Source: Bacteroidia bacterium
GTDB taxonomy: Bacteria > Bacteroidota > Bacteroidia > Cytophagales > Cyclobacteriaceae
Assembly: GCA_030425425.1 (NCBI GenBank)
Contig: JAUIAO010000017.1
Span: forward strand, 30,405-94,404
Length of the DNA: 64,000 bases
Direction: 5' to 3'
Part shown: positions 42,770 to 50,421 of the stretch, in pieces
Layout: each line of letters opens with the position of its first letter
Numbering within the stretch: position 1 is the stretch's first letter
Position numbers and translations under genes: made by a program
The notes under the pieces: generated by a model
Database searches by the model: none
What the model was told of the DNA's origin: nothing
The model's input: the letters and a program-made list of their open reading frames with translations, nothing else

Positions 42770-44167
42770 ATGAGCACAGCAACTAACCTCACTGCCAAAG
42801 AAGATTTTTTGAATAATTACCCAGAATACGAAGCTACCAAGACATTGGATAAATGGAGAGCCAAGGACTATGGACGGTTAGATGACAATCATCACGTCTA
42901 TCTCGATTATACTGGTGGCAATCTCTATGGGACGAGCCAAGTAAAGACACATCACGATTTTTTACTCAACAATATTTTAGGAAATCCACATTCGTCTAAC
43001 CCCAGCTCTATCAAATCAACTGAAGCCGTGGAAAATGCGCGGGAGGCTGTTTTTAAATTTTTTAATGCTCCTGATTATATATGTGTATTTACTCCAAACG
43101 CAACTGGCGCATTGAAAATCATCGGTGAAAGTTACCCTTTCACAGAGAAGAGTCATTTTCTACTCCCATTCGATAATCATAATTCCGTAAATGGAATCAG
43201 AGAATATGCAAAAAACAAAGGCGCGTCATACACCTACTCTCCTATCCAAATTGAAGATTTGAAATTTCAACCTGACATCTTGCAGAATCATCTGGAGTCA
43301 CATGCGAATGCGGACAAAAAACTTTTTGCATATCCAGCTCAATCCAATGTGTCGGGAGTAAAACACGACCTTGGCTGGATAGAAATTGCACAAAAACTAG
43401 GTTGGGATGTGCTGCTGGACGCATCAGCTTTTGTGCCAACGAGCAAGCTCGACCTGTCCACTTATCAACCGGATTTTGTTTCGCTTTCGTTTTACAAAAT
43501 GTTTGGCTATCCTACAGGGTTGGGAGCCTTATTGATCAAAAAAGACAAACTCAAATTGCTCAAAAAACCGTGGTTTGCGGGCGGTACTGTGACCCTGGCT
43601 TCTGTGATGGCTGAGAATTTTTTCCTTGAGGAGTCACATTCACGCTATGAAGATGGTACCATCAATTATCTGGATATTCCGGCTATTAAAATAGGTCTTG
43701 ACCACCTCGATGATATCGGAATGGAAAATATCAACCAGCGAGTGACCATACTTTCTCAATATATTTTGGACACCTTTCCTACGCTCAAGCATGATAATGG
43801 TACTCCGCTGATAAAAATTTTCGGACCTCAGACTACCGATAATAGAGGCGGTACTTTCATTCTCAACATTTTTGATGATCAAGGCAACCCACTACCCTTT
43901 CTGGAAGTGGAGCGACTGGCCAATCATGAGAATTTCTCAATACGAACCGGCTGTTTTTGCAATCCGGGAATTGATGAAATCAACAACAATCTGGATCAGG
44001 AAACACTGAGAACCTACTTCGAAACACGAGAAGCTGGAGACTACTTTGATATGCAGAAAAGTCTCGATCAGATGAGAGGAGCTATCAGAATATCGCTTGG
44101 TTTGATGAGCAATTTTGAAGACGTTTACAAATTCATAGAATTCCTGAAAACCTTCAGAAAAGGATGA
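42770..44167 (+). CDS. Class V aminotransferase-fold protein, Moco sulfurase/cysteine desulfurase-like
   Basis: 465 residues of PLP fold-type I. VYLDYTGGNLYGTSQVKTH near residue 45 is the usual N-terminal segment, FNAPDYICVFTPNATGAL follows, and the PLP lysine is in VSLSFYKMFGYPTGLGALLI near 240. The C-terminal part has NFSIRTGCFCNPGIDE, with a Cys pair in the RTGxxCxPG loop where cysteine desulfurases and the molybdenum cofactor sulfurase hold the active Cys. It may mobilise sulfur from cysteine, though no MOSC domain or Moco genes are near. Substrate is unproven. Confidence 0.82.
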   Translation: MSTATNLTAKEDFLNNYPEYEATKTLDKWRAKDYGRLDDNHHVYLDYTGGNLYGTSQVKTHHDFLLNNILGNPHSSNPSSIKSTEAVENAREAVFKFFNAPDYICVFTPNATGALKIIGESYPFTEKSHFLLPFDNHNSVNGIREYAKNKGASYTYSPIQIEDLKFQPDILQNHLESHANADKKLFAYPAQSNVSGVKHDLGWIEIAQKLGWDVLLDASAFVPTSKLDLSTYQPDFVSLSFYKMFGYPTGLGALLIKKDKLKLLKKPWFAGGTVTLASVMAENFFLEESHSRYEDGTINYLDIPAIKIGLDHLDDIGMENINQRVTILSQYILDTFPTLKHDNGTPLIKIFGPQTTDNRGGTFILNIFDDQGNPLPFLEVERLANHENFSIRTGCFCNPGIDEINNNLDQETLRTYFETREAGDYFDMQKSLDQMRGAIRISLGLMSNFEDVYKFIEFLKTFRKG

Positions 44168-44213
44168 AAGGTGGAAAATGTGAATTGTACGAACAAAACC
44201 GAAAAAAATGCCG

Positions 44214-44226
44214 TACATTTGATGTA
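44214..44226 (+). promoter_or_regulatory. Promoter box and palindrome at toxin-antitoxin start
   Basis: TACATTTG matches TAnnTTTG and lies within TACATTTGATGTA, a 5-bp inverted repeat with a 3-nt centre that touches the antitoxin ATG at 44226. The transcript would be nearly leaderless. The palindrome is a good place for autorepression by an antitoxin dimer (inference). Confidence 0.45.
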
Positions 44227-44486
44227 TGGATGCGAAAATCACATTAAGGTTTGATGAAACAGTCATAGATAAAGCAAAAAGTTACGCTGAGTCTCAAGGA
44301 ATTAGTTTGTCTCGGCTTACAGAATTCCTCTATCGTCGCATTACTGATCACGCTAGTGGTGGCTATGTAGACCTAGAAGATCTCCCTATATCTGACTGGG
44401 TGAGTATGGTAGCCGAAGAGCAACCCACTTACAACGCAAAAAAGAAAAAAGACCTCAAGAAAGAATTTTTTGAATCCAAAAAATGA
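44226..44486 (+). CDS. DUF6364-type antitoxin
   Basis: 86 residues. The N-terminal ribbon-helix-helix-like part, KITLRFDETVIDKAKSYAES near residues 3-22 and SLSRLTEFLYRRIT after it, fits DUF6364, a family found beside PIN-domain toxins in Bacteroidota. The C-terminus is acidic, then Lys-rich (KKKKDLKKEFFESKK), and presumably wraps the toxin. Its stop codon overlaps the toxin start by 4 nt, the usual order antitoxin-toxin. DNA-binding by the N-terminal part would give autoregulation. Confidence 0.82.
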   Translation: MDAKITLRFDETVIDKAKSYAESQGISLSRLTEFLYRRITDHASGGYVDLEDLPISDWVSMVAEEQPTYNAKKKKDLKKEFFESKK

Positions 44487-44908
44487 GGCTGTTTCTGGAT
44501 GCGAATGTATTGGTAGCTATTCTCAACAAGGAATACCCTGTATTTAGTTATGCTGCTAAAATTATCAGTCTCAGTGATCGTCCGGAATTTCACCTTTTCG
44601 CCTCCCCCACAAGCATTGCTATCGCTTTCTATTTTTCTTCCAAAAAATGTGGTGAAGCTCGTTCAAAGGAAAAAATCAAAATCCTTCTTGAACACATCAG
44701 AATAAGTACAGTAGATGAGCAATGCACACTACGTGCAGCCAAAAATCGATCAGTGACAGATTTGGAAGATGGAATTCAATATTATAGTGCTGTGGGAGAA
44801 TCCTGTGAATTTATCATCTCTGAAAATGTGAAAGATTTTCATTTCTCAGAAATCAAAGTGGTGGACTGTGAATCCTTTCTGAAACATGGTCTGAGAATAA
44901 GAGATTAG
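44483..44908 (+). CDS. PIN-domain toxin (VapC-like ribonuclease)
   Basis: 141 residues. PIN fold: MRLFLDANVLVAILNKEYP with the first acidic residue Asp6, and DLEDGIQYYSAVGESCEFIISEN near residue 94 with the second acidic cluster (Glu, Asp) and Cys. ISENVKDFHFSEIKVVD is the typical end, where a Thr or Asn and Asp complete the metal site. It most resembles the VapC toxins that cleave RNA; the target is unknown. It starts at the ATGA overlapping the antitoxin stop. The pair is flanked by housekeeping genes, consistent with a mobile or accessory insertion. Confidence 0.85.
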   Translation: MRLFLDANVLVAILNKEYPVFSYAAKIISLSDRPEFHLFASPTSIAIAFYFSSKKCGEARSKEKIKILLEHIRISTVDEQCTLRAAKNRSVTDLEDGIQYYSAVGESCEFIISENVKDFHFSEIKVVDCESFLKHGLRIRD

Positions 44909-44960
44909 CCTTGCTGCAATAGTTACTAGATTCAGAACAGATCAAAAGTTAAAAAACGCT

Positions 44961-44968
44961 TATTTTTG
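44961..44968 (+). promoter_or_regulatory. Candidate -7 box for fabI
   Basis: TATTTTTG fits TAnnTTTG and ends 21 nt before the fabI ATG at 44990. It overlaps a TTG codon that could otherwise be mistaken for an earlier fabI start. Confidence 0.4.
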
Positions 44969-44989
44969 GCGTCTAAAAGAATATCAATA

Positions 44990-45802
44990 ATGTCAAATAA
45001 CTTATTAAAAGGAAAAAGAGGAATCATCTCTGGTGCTTTGGATCAAAACTCTATCGCGTGGCATGTGGCTGAGCGTGCTCATGAAGAGGGCGCCACTTTC
45101 ACACTTACCAACGCCCCTATCGCGATGAGAATGGGAGCTATCAACGAACTGGCGAAAAAAACAGGAAGTGAAATCATCCCGGCTGATGCGACATCCGTAG
45201 AAGAACTGGAAAACCTTTTTTCTAAGTCTCAGGAAATATTAGGAGGAAAAATTGATTTTGTATTACACTCAATCGGTATGTCTCCAAACATCCGAAAAGG
45301 TAAATCTTACGGCGAATTGAACTATGACTGGTACCAGAAGTCACTGGATGTTTCTGCTCTTTCATTTCACAAAATGATGCATGTTGGTGAGAAACTAGAT
45401 GCTTTGAATGACTGGGGATCAGTAGTAGGCCTTTCTTACATCGCTGCTCAGAGAACCTATCCTTTTTACACCGATATGGCGGATGCCAAAGCGGTGTTAG
45501 AGTCAATCGCCAGAGGCTATGGATATAGATTAGGTAAGTCTAAGAAAATTCGTGTAAATACCATTTCACAGTCTCCAACTAAAACAACTGCAGGTTCAGG
45601 AATTGGTGGTTTCGACTCATTCTTCGATTTTGCAGACAAAATGTCTCCACTTGGGAATGCTTCTGCAGCTTCATGTGCTGATTATTGTATATTCTTATTC
45701 TCAGATCTTAGTAGAATGGTGACTATGCAAAACCTCTACAATGATGGAGGGTATTCCAATACAGGCATGTCAGAAGATGTGATTGAATTATTGAATAAGT
45801 AA
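44990..45802 (+). CDS. fabI: Enoyl-ACP reductase
   Basis: 270 residues, last reduction step of fatty acid elongation (NADH-dependent). Short-chain dehydrogenase fold: GKRGIISGALDQNSIAWHVAERAHEEG near the start (the FabI-type GxxxxxSIA loop), DFVLHSIGMSPN near 92, and the catalytic Tyr-x6-Lys as YPFYTDMADAK near 163, then RVNTISQSPTKTTAGSGI. Start at 44990 gives MSNNLLKGKRGIISG, the family's usual beginning. In related genomes fabI tends to lie just after recN; here 3 kb of other genes lie between (inference from memory). Confidence 0.94.
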   Translation: MSNNLLKGKRGIISGALDQNSIAWHVAERAHEEGATFTLTNAPIAMRMGAINELAKKTGSEIIPADATSVEELENLFSKSQEILGGKIDFVLHSIGMSPNIRKGKSYGELNYDWYQKSLDVSALSFHKMMHVGEKLDALNDWGSVVGLSYIAAQRTYPFYTDMADAKAVLESIARGYGYRLGKSKKIRVNTISQSPTKTTAGSGIGGFDSFFDFADKMSPLGNASAASCADYCIFLFSDLSRMVTMQNLYNDGGYSNTGMSEDVIELLNK

Positions 45803-45815
45803 TAGAATTAAATTC

Positions 45816-45848
45816 AGTTGTCGGTTGGCCAAACACTAACCGACAACT
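45816..45848 (+). terminator. Rho-independent terminator after fabI
   Basis: Perfect 11-bp inverted repeat AGTTGTCGGTT / AACCGACAACT with an 11-nt loop, 14 nt after the fabI stop and followed by ATTTTCT. It separates fabI from ispE, whose start is 20 nt further on. Confidence 0.8.
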
Positions 45849-45867
45849 ATTTTCTCCTCACCAATCA

Positions 45868-46662
45868 ATGCTCTCCTTCCCCAACGCCAAAATAAACCTG
45901 GGTCTTAACATCATAAGTAAGCGACCAGATGGCTACCATAATATTGAAAGCTGTTTTTACCCGATTCCCTGGTGTGATGCCTTGGAAATAATAGAGAGTG
46001 AAGAATTAAAGTTTACGACTTCAGGGTTGGAAATTCCCGGCACTACCGAATCCAATCTTTGCTTGAAGGCATATCATCTCGTCGAAAAAGATTATCAAAT
46101 ACCACCTGTACACATTCATCTTCATAAGGTAATTCCGATGGGTGCTGGTCTGGGTGGAGGCTCTTCCGATGGTGCTTTTACTTTGAAAGTGCTCAACGAA
46201 TTGTTCGAACTGGGTATAGATAAAAATGAACTTCAGCAAATGGCTGGAAAATTAGGGAGCGACTGCCCGTTTTTTATTGAAAACAAGCCAACATATGTGT
46301 CCGGAACTGGTGGCGATTTCCAAAATATCGATATAAACCTCAGCGGAAAACACATCGCTCTGAAGAATCCAGGAATTCACATTGGCACTCAGGAAGCTTA
46401 CGCTGGTGTAACACCGAAACCCTCAAAAAAAGACATTAGAGAAATCATTTCCAACGACATTAGTCATTGGAAAACCAATTTGCACAACGATTTTGAAGAC
46501 TCGATTTTCCCGAACCACCCACAGGTCGAAAAGCTCAAAAAAATGCTCTATGATCTTAAAGCTGACTATGCAAGCATGACAGGATCTGGATCAACTGTCT
46601 ACGGGATTTTCGAAAAAAAACCGGTAAAAATTGAAGATTTCGAAGTTTTTGAATTGGCGTAG
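45868..46662 (+). CDS. ispE: 4-diphosphocytidyl-2-C-methyl-D-erythritol kinase
   Basis: 264 residues, GHMP kinase of the MEP isoprenoid pathway. N-terminal FPNAKINLGLNIISKRPDGYHNI with the substrate-binding Lys and Asn, the ATP loop IPMGAGLGGGSSDGAFTL near residues 89-106, the catalytic Asp in KLGSDCPFFIEN near 137, and C-terminal DYASMTGSGSTVYGIF. All motifs are intact. It feeds polyprenyl chains to MenA and undecaprenyl carriers. The terminator of fabI lies just upstream, so it likely has its own promoter. Confidence 0.95.
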   Translation: MLSFPNAKINLGLNIISKRPDGYHNIESCFYPIPWCDALEIIESEELKFTTSGLEIPGTTESNLCLKAYHLVEKDYQIPPVHIHLHKVIPMGAGLGGGSSDGAFTLKVLNELFELGIDKNELQQMAGKLGSDCPFFIENKPTYVSGTGGDFQNIDINLSGKHIALKNPGIHIGTQEAYAGVTPKPSKKDIREIISNDISHWKTNLHNDFEDSIFPNHPQVEKLKKMLYDLKADYASMTGSGSTVYGIFEKKPVKIEDFEVFELA

Positions 46663-46759
46663 TGGGCTTTTCGGATTTTATTTGCAACAAAATCGATGAT
46701 AATTAGTCATTTCATTAATCGATTTTCATCAACCAAGTAGACAACATTTACCAAGAGCC

Positions 46760-48298
46760 TTGCAGATTACATTTCGTATTTTACGAGGAGTTTTATTATT
46801 AATGTGTATTGTGAGCTGGAACCATTCGGCTGCACTGCAAACAATACAATTAACTCCACATTCTATTACCAATCTCAATCCACACCTGAAAGTATATCAG
46901 ACTGAGGATACGCTTAGTGGCCAACAAGCACTTCATGAGATTGTCACTGGACTAATGCCTGTTACTGATGTGAAATCTAACGCAGGAATGAAATACCCCA
47001 ATAGTGCATATTGGGCAAGAACAATCCTTTTTAACTCATCTAAGGAATCATATACCTTTTATCTGGAAATAGATTATCCGCAGTTAGACTTGGTTCAATT
47101 ATTTGAAGTAATGGGCGATTCGGTGAATTTATTGTCGACAACAGGTGATCAATTCCCATTTGATAATCGACCTATATTGGCGCGGAACTTTGTATTTCCT
47201 TTCACGATTGCGAGTCAAGATTCTGTCGAACTATTGATCAATATGGACAAAAGGAAATCTTCCATGAGATTTCCGATGACAGTTTATCCAGAGAAAAACT
47301 ATATCAACACCCATTTCACCGAAAACTTATTAAACAGCATTTTTTTTGGATTGCTTACCATGGTGTTTCTGGGATCAATACTTATTGGGTTTAGTTCACA
47401 AAAAACCGTATTCCTGGTATATGCCGCATATATCTTCGCATTAGGACTTTGGCTATTTTCTCGTCTTGGTTATACGTACCAGTTTTTATTGAGTGATCAG
47501 CCTGAAATCAACCGTCATTTTCTGCCCGCAATGGCTCAGCTGGCGACAATGGCTTTGATTTGGTACATTCAACACTTTTTTCAAACCAAAAAGTACTATC
47601 CAAAAATCAATTGGATAATGACCGGTTTTCAAGTTTTCTTCATTTTCGGTTATGTTTTTTGGCTCTCATTTCCCAGGATAATGGTGGAGTATGCCGTTCA
47701 GCTTTTTCCAGTTCGTTATTTCATTACTGGTTCGGTGCTACTGCTCACTATCATCACAGCAATCTTCCACATAAGAGTTAATCGGTTCAATGCAATCATG
47801 TTTCTACTTGGCTACTTGCTATTCTTTGTGGCCGTAGCAAGTAAAATCTTCATGGAATACGGATTGTTGTCAGACTTCTATTTGGTAGTAGATCCGATTG
47901 TTCTCGGTTTTGTGGTGGAAGTAATCGTATTGTCCATTGCCATGTGGCGTAGCTTATCGAGTGTATTGAAGCAAAACTTAGAATTTCAGGAAACTTCTAA
48001 AAAGCAATATCATCACCTCAAAAGTAAGGCTGTCTTGCCTGTGGATAAAATCATGTACATCAAATCTGCCGGCCATTACCTCGAGTATTTTATTGAAGAT
48101 AAAGATTACCCAGAGATCGATCGAAATAAACTTGCGGATGTAAAGGAATCCCTGCCTTCTAATTTTGTGCAAATTCAAAGGTCTTATCTGGTAAATGTCG
48201 ATTTTATCAAAATGAAATACGCAACCAAGGTAATCCTCAAAAATACCCAGGAGTTGCCTGTCTCCAGAACTTACAAAGAAGACCTGAATTGGAATTAG
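46760..48298 (+). CDS. 7TM-DISM membrane sensor with LytTR DNA-binding domain
   Basis: About 512 residues. A periplasmic beta-sandwich of the 7TMR-DISM extracellular-2 type (about 30-185, with NSAYWARTILFN and ESYTFYLEIDYPQLDLVQLFEV) is followed by seven hydrophobic helices (about 190-400), a short coiled linker, and a C-terminal LytTR domain (about 420-512: VLPVDKIMYIKSAGHYLEYF, FVQIQRSYLVNVDFI and LPVSRTYKEDL). Such proteins regulate genes directly from the membrane. The start is TTG at 46760, needed for the hydrophobic signal (FRILRGVLLLMCIVSW); the first ATG at 46802 lies inside it. Likely targets are the genes just downstream, by position (inference). Confidence 0.85.
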   Translation: MQITFRILRGVLLLMCIVSWNHSAALQTIQLTPHSITNLNPHLKVYQTEDTLSGQQALHEIVTGLMPVTDVKSNAGMKYPNSAYWARTILFNSSKESYTFYLEIDYPQLDLVQLFEVMGDSVNLLSTTGDQFPFDNRPILARNFVFPFTIASQDSVELLINMDKRKSSMRFPMTVYPEKNYINTHFTENLLNSIFFGLLTMVFLGSILIGFSSQKTVFLVYAAYIFALGLWLFSRLGYTYQFLLSDQPEINRHFLPAMAQLATMALIWYIQHFFQTKKYYPKINWIMTGFQVFFIFGYVFWLSFPRIMVEYAVQLFPVRYFITGSVLLLTIITAIFHIRVNRFNAIMFLLGYLLFFVAVASKIFMEYGLLSDFYLVVDPIVLGFVVEVIVLSIAMWRSLSSVLKQNLEFQETSKKQYHHLKSKAVLPVDKIMYIKSAGHYLEYFIEDKDYPEIDRNKLADVKESLPSNFVQIQRSYLVNVDFIKMKYATKVILKNTQELPVSRTYKEDLNWN

Positions 48299-48494
48299 AA
48301 ACAGTCCACTAGATATCGTTTTAAAAATATTCACAAAGCCCTCTTTAAAACTTTATCCCATTATTTAGCAGTTTTAAAAATGAAAAAAACGCTATCTAAT
48401 TTCCCCTTATACCAATCCTGAAAATGGGAACCCGGCCATAAAAACGGTCATTATTTCGTGCCTGAAACCATGTCATTCGTGACAAAAACTTGAA

Positions 48495-48526
48495 ATACCG
48501 CAATTAGAGTACTTTAATTGGGGTAT
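48495..48526. promoter_or_regulatory. Near-perfect 12-bp inverted repeat over start of small HTH gene
   Basis: ATACCGCAATTA at 48495-48506 and TAATTGGGGTAT at 48515-48526 form an inverted repeat with one mismatch and an 8-nt spacer; the right arm covers the first bases of the ATG at 48525. The symmetry and place suggest an operator, for example for one of the adjacent HTH proteins. Confidence 0.5.
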
Positions 48527-48740
48527 GAAATTGACAGACCAACCTGAACTATCTAGTCGAGAAAAAGAGATTATCCATCTTATTTCTGAAGGCAAAAGTC
48601 GCGAGCAAATTGCTAAATTCCTCGGCATTAGTAAGCTGACTTATGATAGCCACAGAAAACACATAAGGAATAAACTTAATATCAAAACACAGGCAGACTG
48701 GATGAGAGTCATTTATTCCCTGACCCAAAGCAACCAATAA
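48525..48740 (+). CDS. Stand-alone LuxR-type helix-turn-helix protein (1)
   Basis: 71 residues, nearly all one GerE/LuxR DNA-binding domain: LSSREKEIIHLISEGKSREQIAKFL then GISKLTYDSHRKHIRNKLNI. The helix-turn-helix positions match (Leu-Ser-x-Arg-Glu start, Ala-Lys-x-Leu turn, SHRKHIxxKL recognition helix). No receiver or sensor domain is attached, so it must bind DNA alone or be activated by a partner. It is immediately followed by a second such gene and starts inside an inverted repeat. Confidence 0.85.
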   Translation: MKLTDQPELSSREKEIIHLISEGKSREQIAKFLGISKLTYDSHRKHIRNKLNIKTQADWMRVIYSLTQSNQ

Positions 48741-48760
48741 AATCAGCACATATTATCGCT

Positions 48761-49090
48761 ATGTATAAAGTTAAAAATAAGGATTTTCCTTTTAGGATCT
48801 ATAAAAGCCGCACACTGGGTAGGCCCGGTACATCAGTGAAGTCAAAGCACCCATTGAAAGTCAATCAAGATGCCATTGTATTCCTATTACCAAAAATTGA
48901 AATCTCAGATCGCGAAACTGACATCATCAGGCTGCTAGGCCTGGGCAAAACCTCTGGTGAAATCGCGGAGATTTTGAATATTTCTCCTCACACGGTGCAA
49001 TCGCACAAGAAAAACCTCCTCAAAAAAACACACTGCAACAATACCACTCACTTAGTAGCCAGCTGTATCAGATCAGGTATCATCAAATGA
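48761..49090 (+). CDS. Stand-alone LuxR-type helix-turn-helix protein (2)
   Basis: 109 residues: a basic N-terminal tail of about 40 (KNKDFPFRIYKSRTLGRPG) and a GerE/LuxR HTH, ISDRETDIIRLLGLGKTSGEIAEIL then NISPHTVQSHKKNLLKKTHC. The recognition helix TVQSHKKNLLKKT is typical. It is 20 nt downstream of the first HTH gene and presumably in the same transcript. Because the genes for a membrane LytTR regulator and large secreted proteins flank it, a role in controlling those is likely but unproven. Confidence 0.85.
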   Translation: MYKVKNKDFPFRIYKSRTLGRPGTSVKSKHPLKVNQDAIVFLLPKIEISDRETDIIRLLGLGKTSGEIAEILNISPHTVQSHKKNLLKKTHCNNTTHLVASCIRSGIIK

Positions 49091-49130
49091 TAACACGAAT
49101 TTGTTGTTTGCCTCATTTGCGAAATTCAAT

Positions 49131-49161
49131 TTTGAAGGCTGATAAAGTAAAACTACCTTTG
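49131..49161 (+). promoter_or_regulatory. Full Bacteroidota promoter for the beta-helix gene
   Basis: TTTG at 49131-49134, a spacer of exactly 19 nt, and TACCTTTG at 49154-49161 match the consensus TTTG-N19-TAnnTTTG of the Bacteroidota primary sigma factor. The start codon of the beta-helix gene is 57 nt downstream. This is the best promoter match I found in the window. Confidence 0.75.
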
Positions 49162-49218
49162 TTTTATCCAATTTAATATAAACAGAATTATATAATCACT
49201 CCAAAAATTTATTAAATC

Positions 49219-50352
49219 ATGAAAAATTCTACATTACGATTTGTATTAGTTTTGTTCATTTCTTCAATGATAAGCTTAAGTGCTTTCGCCAGCCAACACA
49301 CAGTGAGCAAAGACCCGAACAGGGTTGCCCAATACAATGACTTACAATTGGCCATCGATGATGCAGCAAATGGTGACACCATTTTGGTTTATGGCTCCAC
49401 TACTGGTTACGGAAATATAAACGTATATAAGCCTCTGGTGCTCATAGGTGAAGGCTATAATGAAAATTTAGGGTTAGTGGCTTCCATTGCTACGTTGACA
49501 ATATCCCGATTCAATTCAACGCTCGCCGCGGATGGATCAACGATCATGGGGTTCAACATCACCAGCTCAATAACATACACTACAGATTATTCGGGAGCTA
49601 CAGACGAGACAAGAAACCTATCGGATATTACCGTTTTGAGATGTAAAGTCAGAGACTTCAACTTTGGTAATTATTATGGTTATGACAATTTCGTAAATTT
49701 AAATATCATCAATTGTGTCATTACGGAAGACATAGGTCTGAATCAATACTACACTACATTTGATGACGGACAAGATATCGTATTCTCGAACTGTATTTTC
49801 GATGGTTCCAGAATATATGGAAATATGACCAGAGAAGCCGGCACACTTACAGTATATGAGGATCTCTCTAATGTAAGAATTTACAATAGCTTATTCTTGA
49901 ATTATGAAACCGGATTATTAAACAATACAGTGGGTTTGGTTTTTGAAGACAATGTATTCTTTGGTCATGAATTGTACAGTTCAGATTATGCACAGATTAC
50001 ATGGAACAATAACTTATTTTACCTTGCCGATCAGGCGGTATCAGATCTATTGACGAACGAAAATGTTGGTTCTGGAAACCTGATAGATGTGAACCCACTT
50101 TTCACGACTTATCCTGCTACTCCAGAAGCATTCAGCTATGCACATGATTACACTTTACAGGCAGGTTCTCCGGCATTGACTGCATCAGTGGAGGGTGGTG
50201 AGATTGGCATTTTCGGTGGAGCATATCCATTTGCTGTAGGAGCGAAACCTCCAGTACCACAAGTTACTGAAGTAACCATTCAGGACGGAACTTCTTCAGT
50301 ACCGGTTGGAGGAACTATCAACTTCAATTTCAAGGCTGAATCTGGAAATTGA
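49219..50352 (+). CDS. Secreted right-handed beta-helix protein
   Basis: 377 residues. Signal peptide (1-24, LVLFISSMISLSAFASQ). DLQLAIDDAANGDTILVYGST near residues 36-56 is the start of a pectate-lyase-like right-handed beta-helix, and the rungs continue as INVYKPLVLIGEGYNENLG, TIMGFNITSSITYT, LNIINCVITEDI, IVFSNCIFDGSRI and VRIYNSLFLNYETGLL. The C-terminus has a proline-rich linker (GAKPPVPQVTEVTIQ) and stops without a T9SS sorting domain. It probably needs a partner for surface attachment, and the giant protein next door is the obvious candidate (inference). Enzymatic residues are not evident. Confidence 0.8.
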   Translation: MKNSTLRFVLVLFISSMISLSAFASQHTVSKDPNRVAQYNDLQLAIDDAANGDTILVYGSTTGYGNINVYKPLVLIGEGYNENLGLVASIATLTISRFNSTLAADGSTIMGFNITSSITYTTDYSGATDETRNLSDITVLRCKVRDFNFGNYYGYDNFVNLNIINCVITEDIGLNQYYTTFDDGQDIVFSNCIFDGSRIYGNMTREAGTLTVYEDLSNVRIYNSLFLNYETGLLNNTVGLVFEDNVFFGHELYSSDYAQITWNNNLFYLADQAVSDLLTNENVGSGNLIDVNPLFTTYPATPEAFSYAHDYTLQAGSPALTASVEGGEIGIFGGAYPFAVGAKPPVPQVTEVTIQDGTSSVPVGGTINFNFKAESGN

Positions 50353-50367
50353 TCATTGCGCTAAGGC

Positions 50368-50399
50368 GATTTTCTGACAGGTGAAGACCTGTTAAAATC
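50368..50399 (+). terminator. Hairpin between beta-helix and giant-protein genes
   Basis: ACAGGT (50377-50382) pairs with ACCTGT (50387-50392) across GAAG, and the outer GATTTT (50368-50373) with AAAATC (50394-50399). TTTTCATTT follows. It may be a terminator or a partial one that lowers read-through into the 8.4-kb gene. Confidence 0.5.
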
Positions 50400-50421
50400 T
50401 TTTCATTTACCCTTTAATGCA

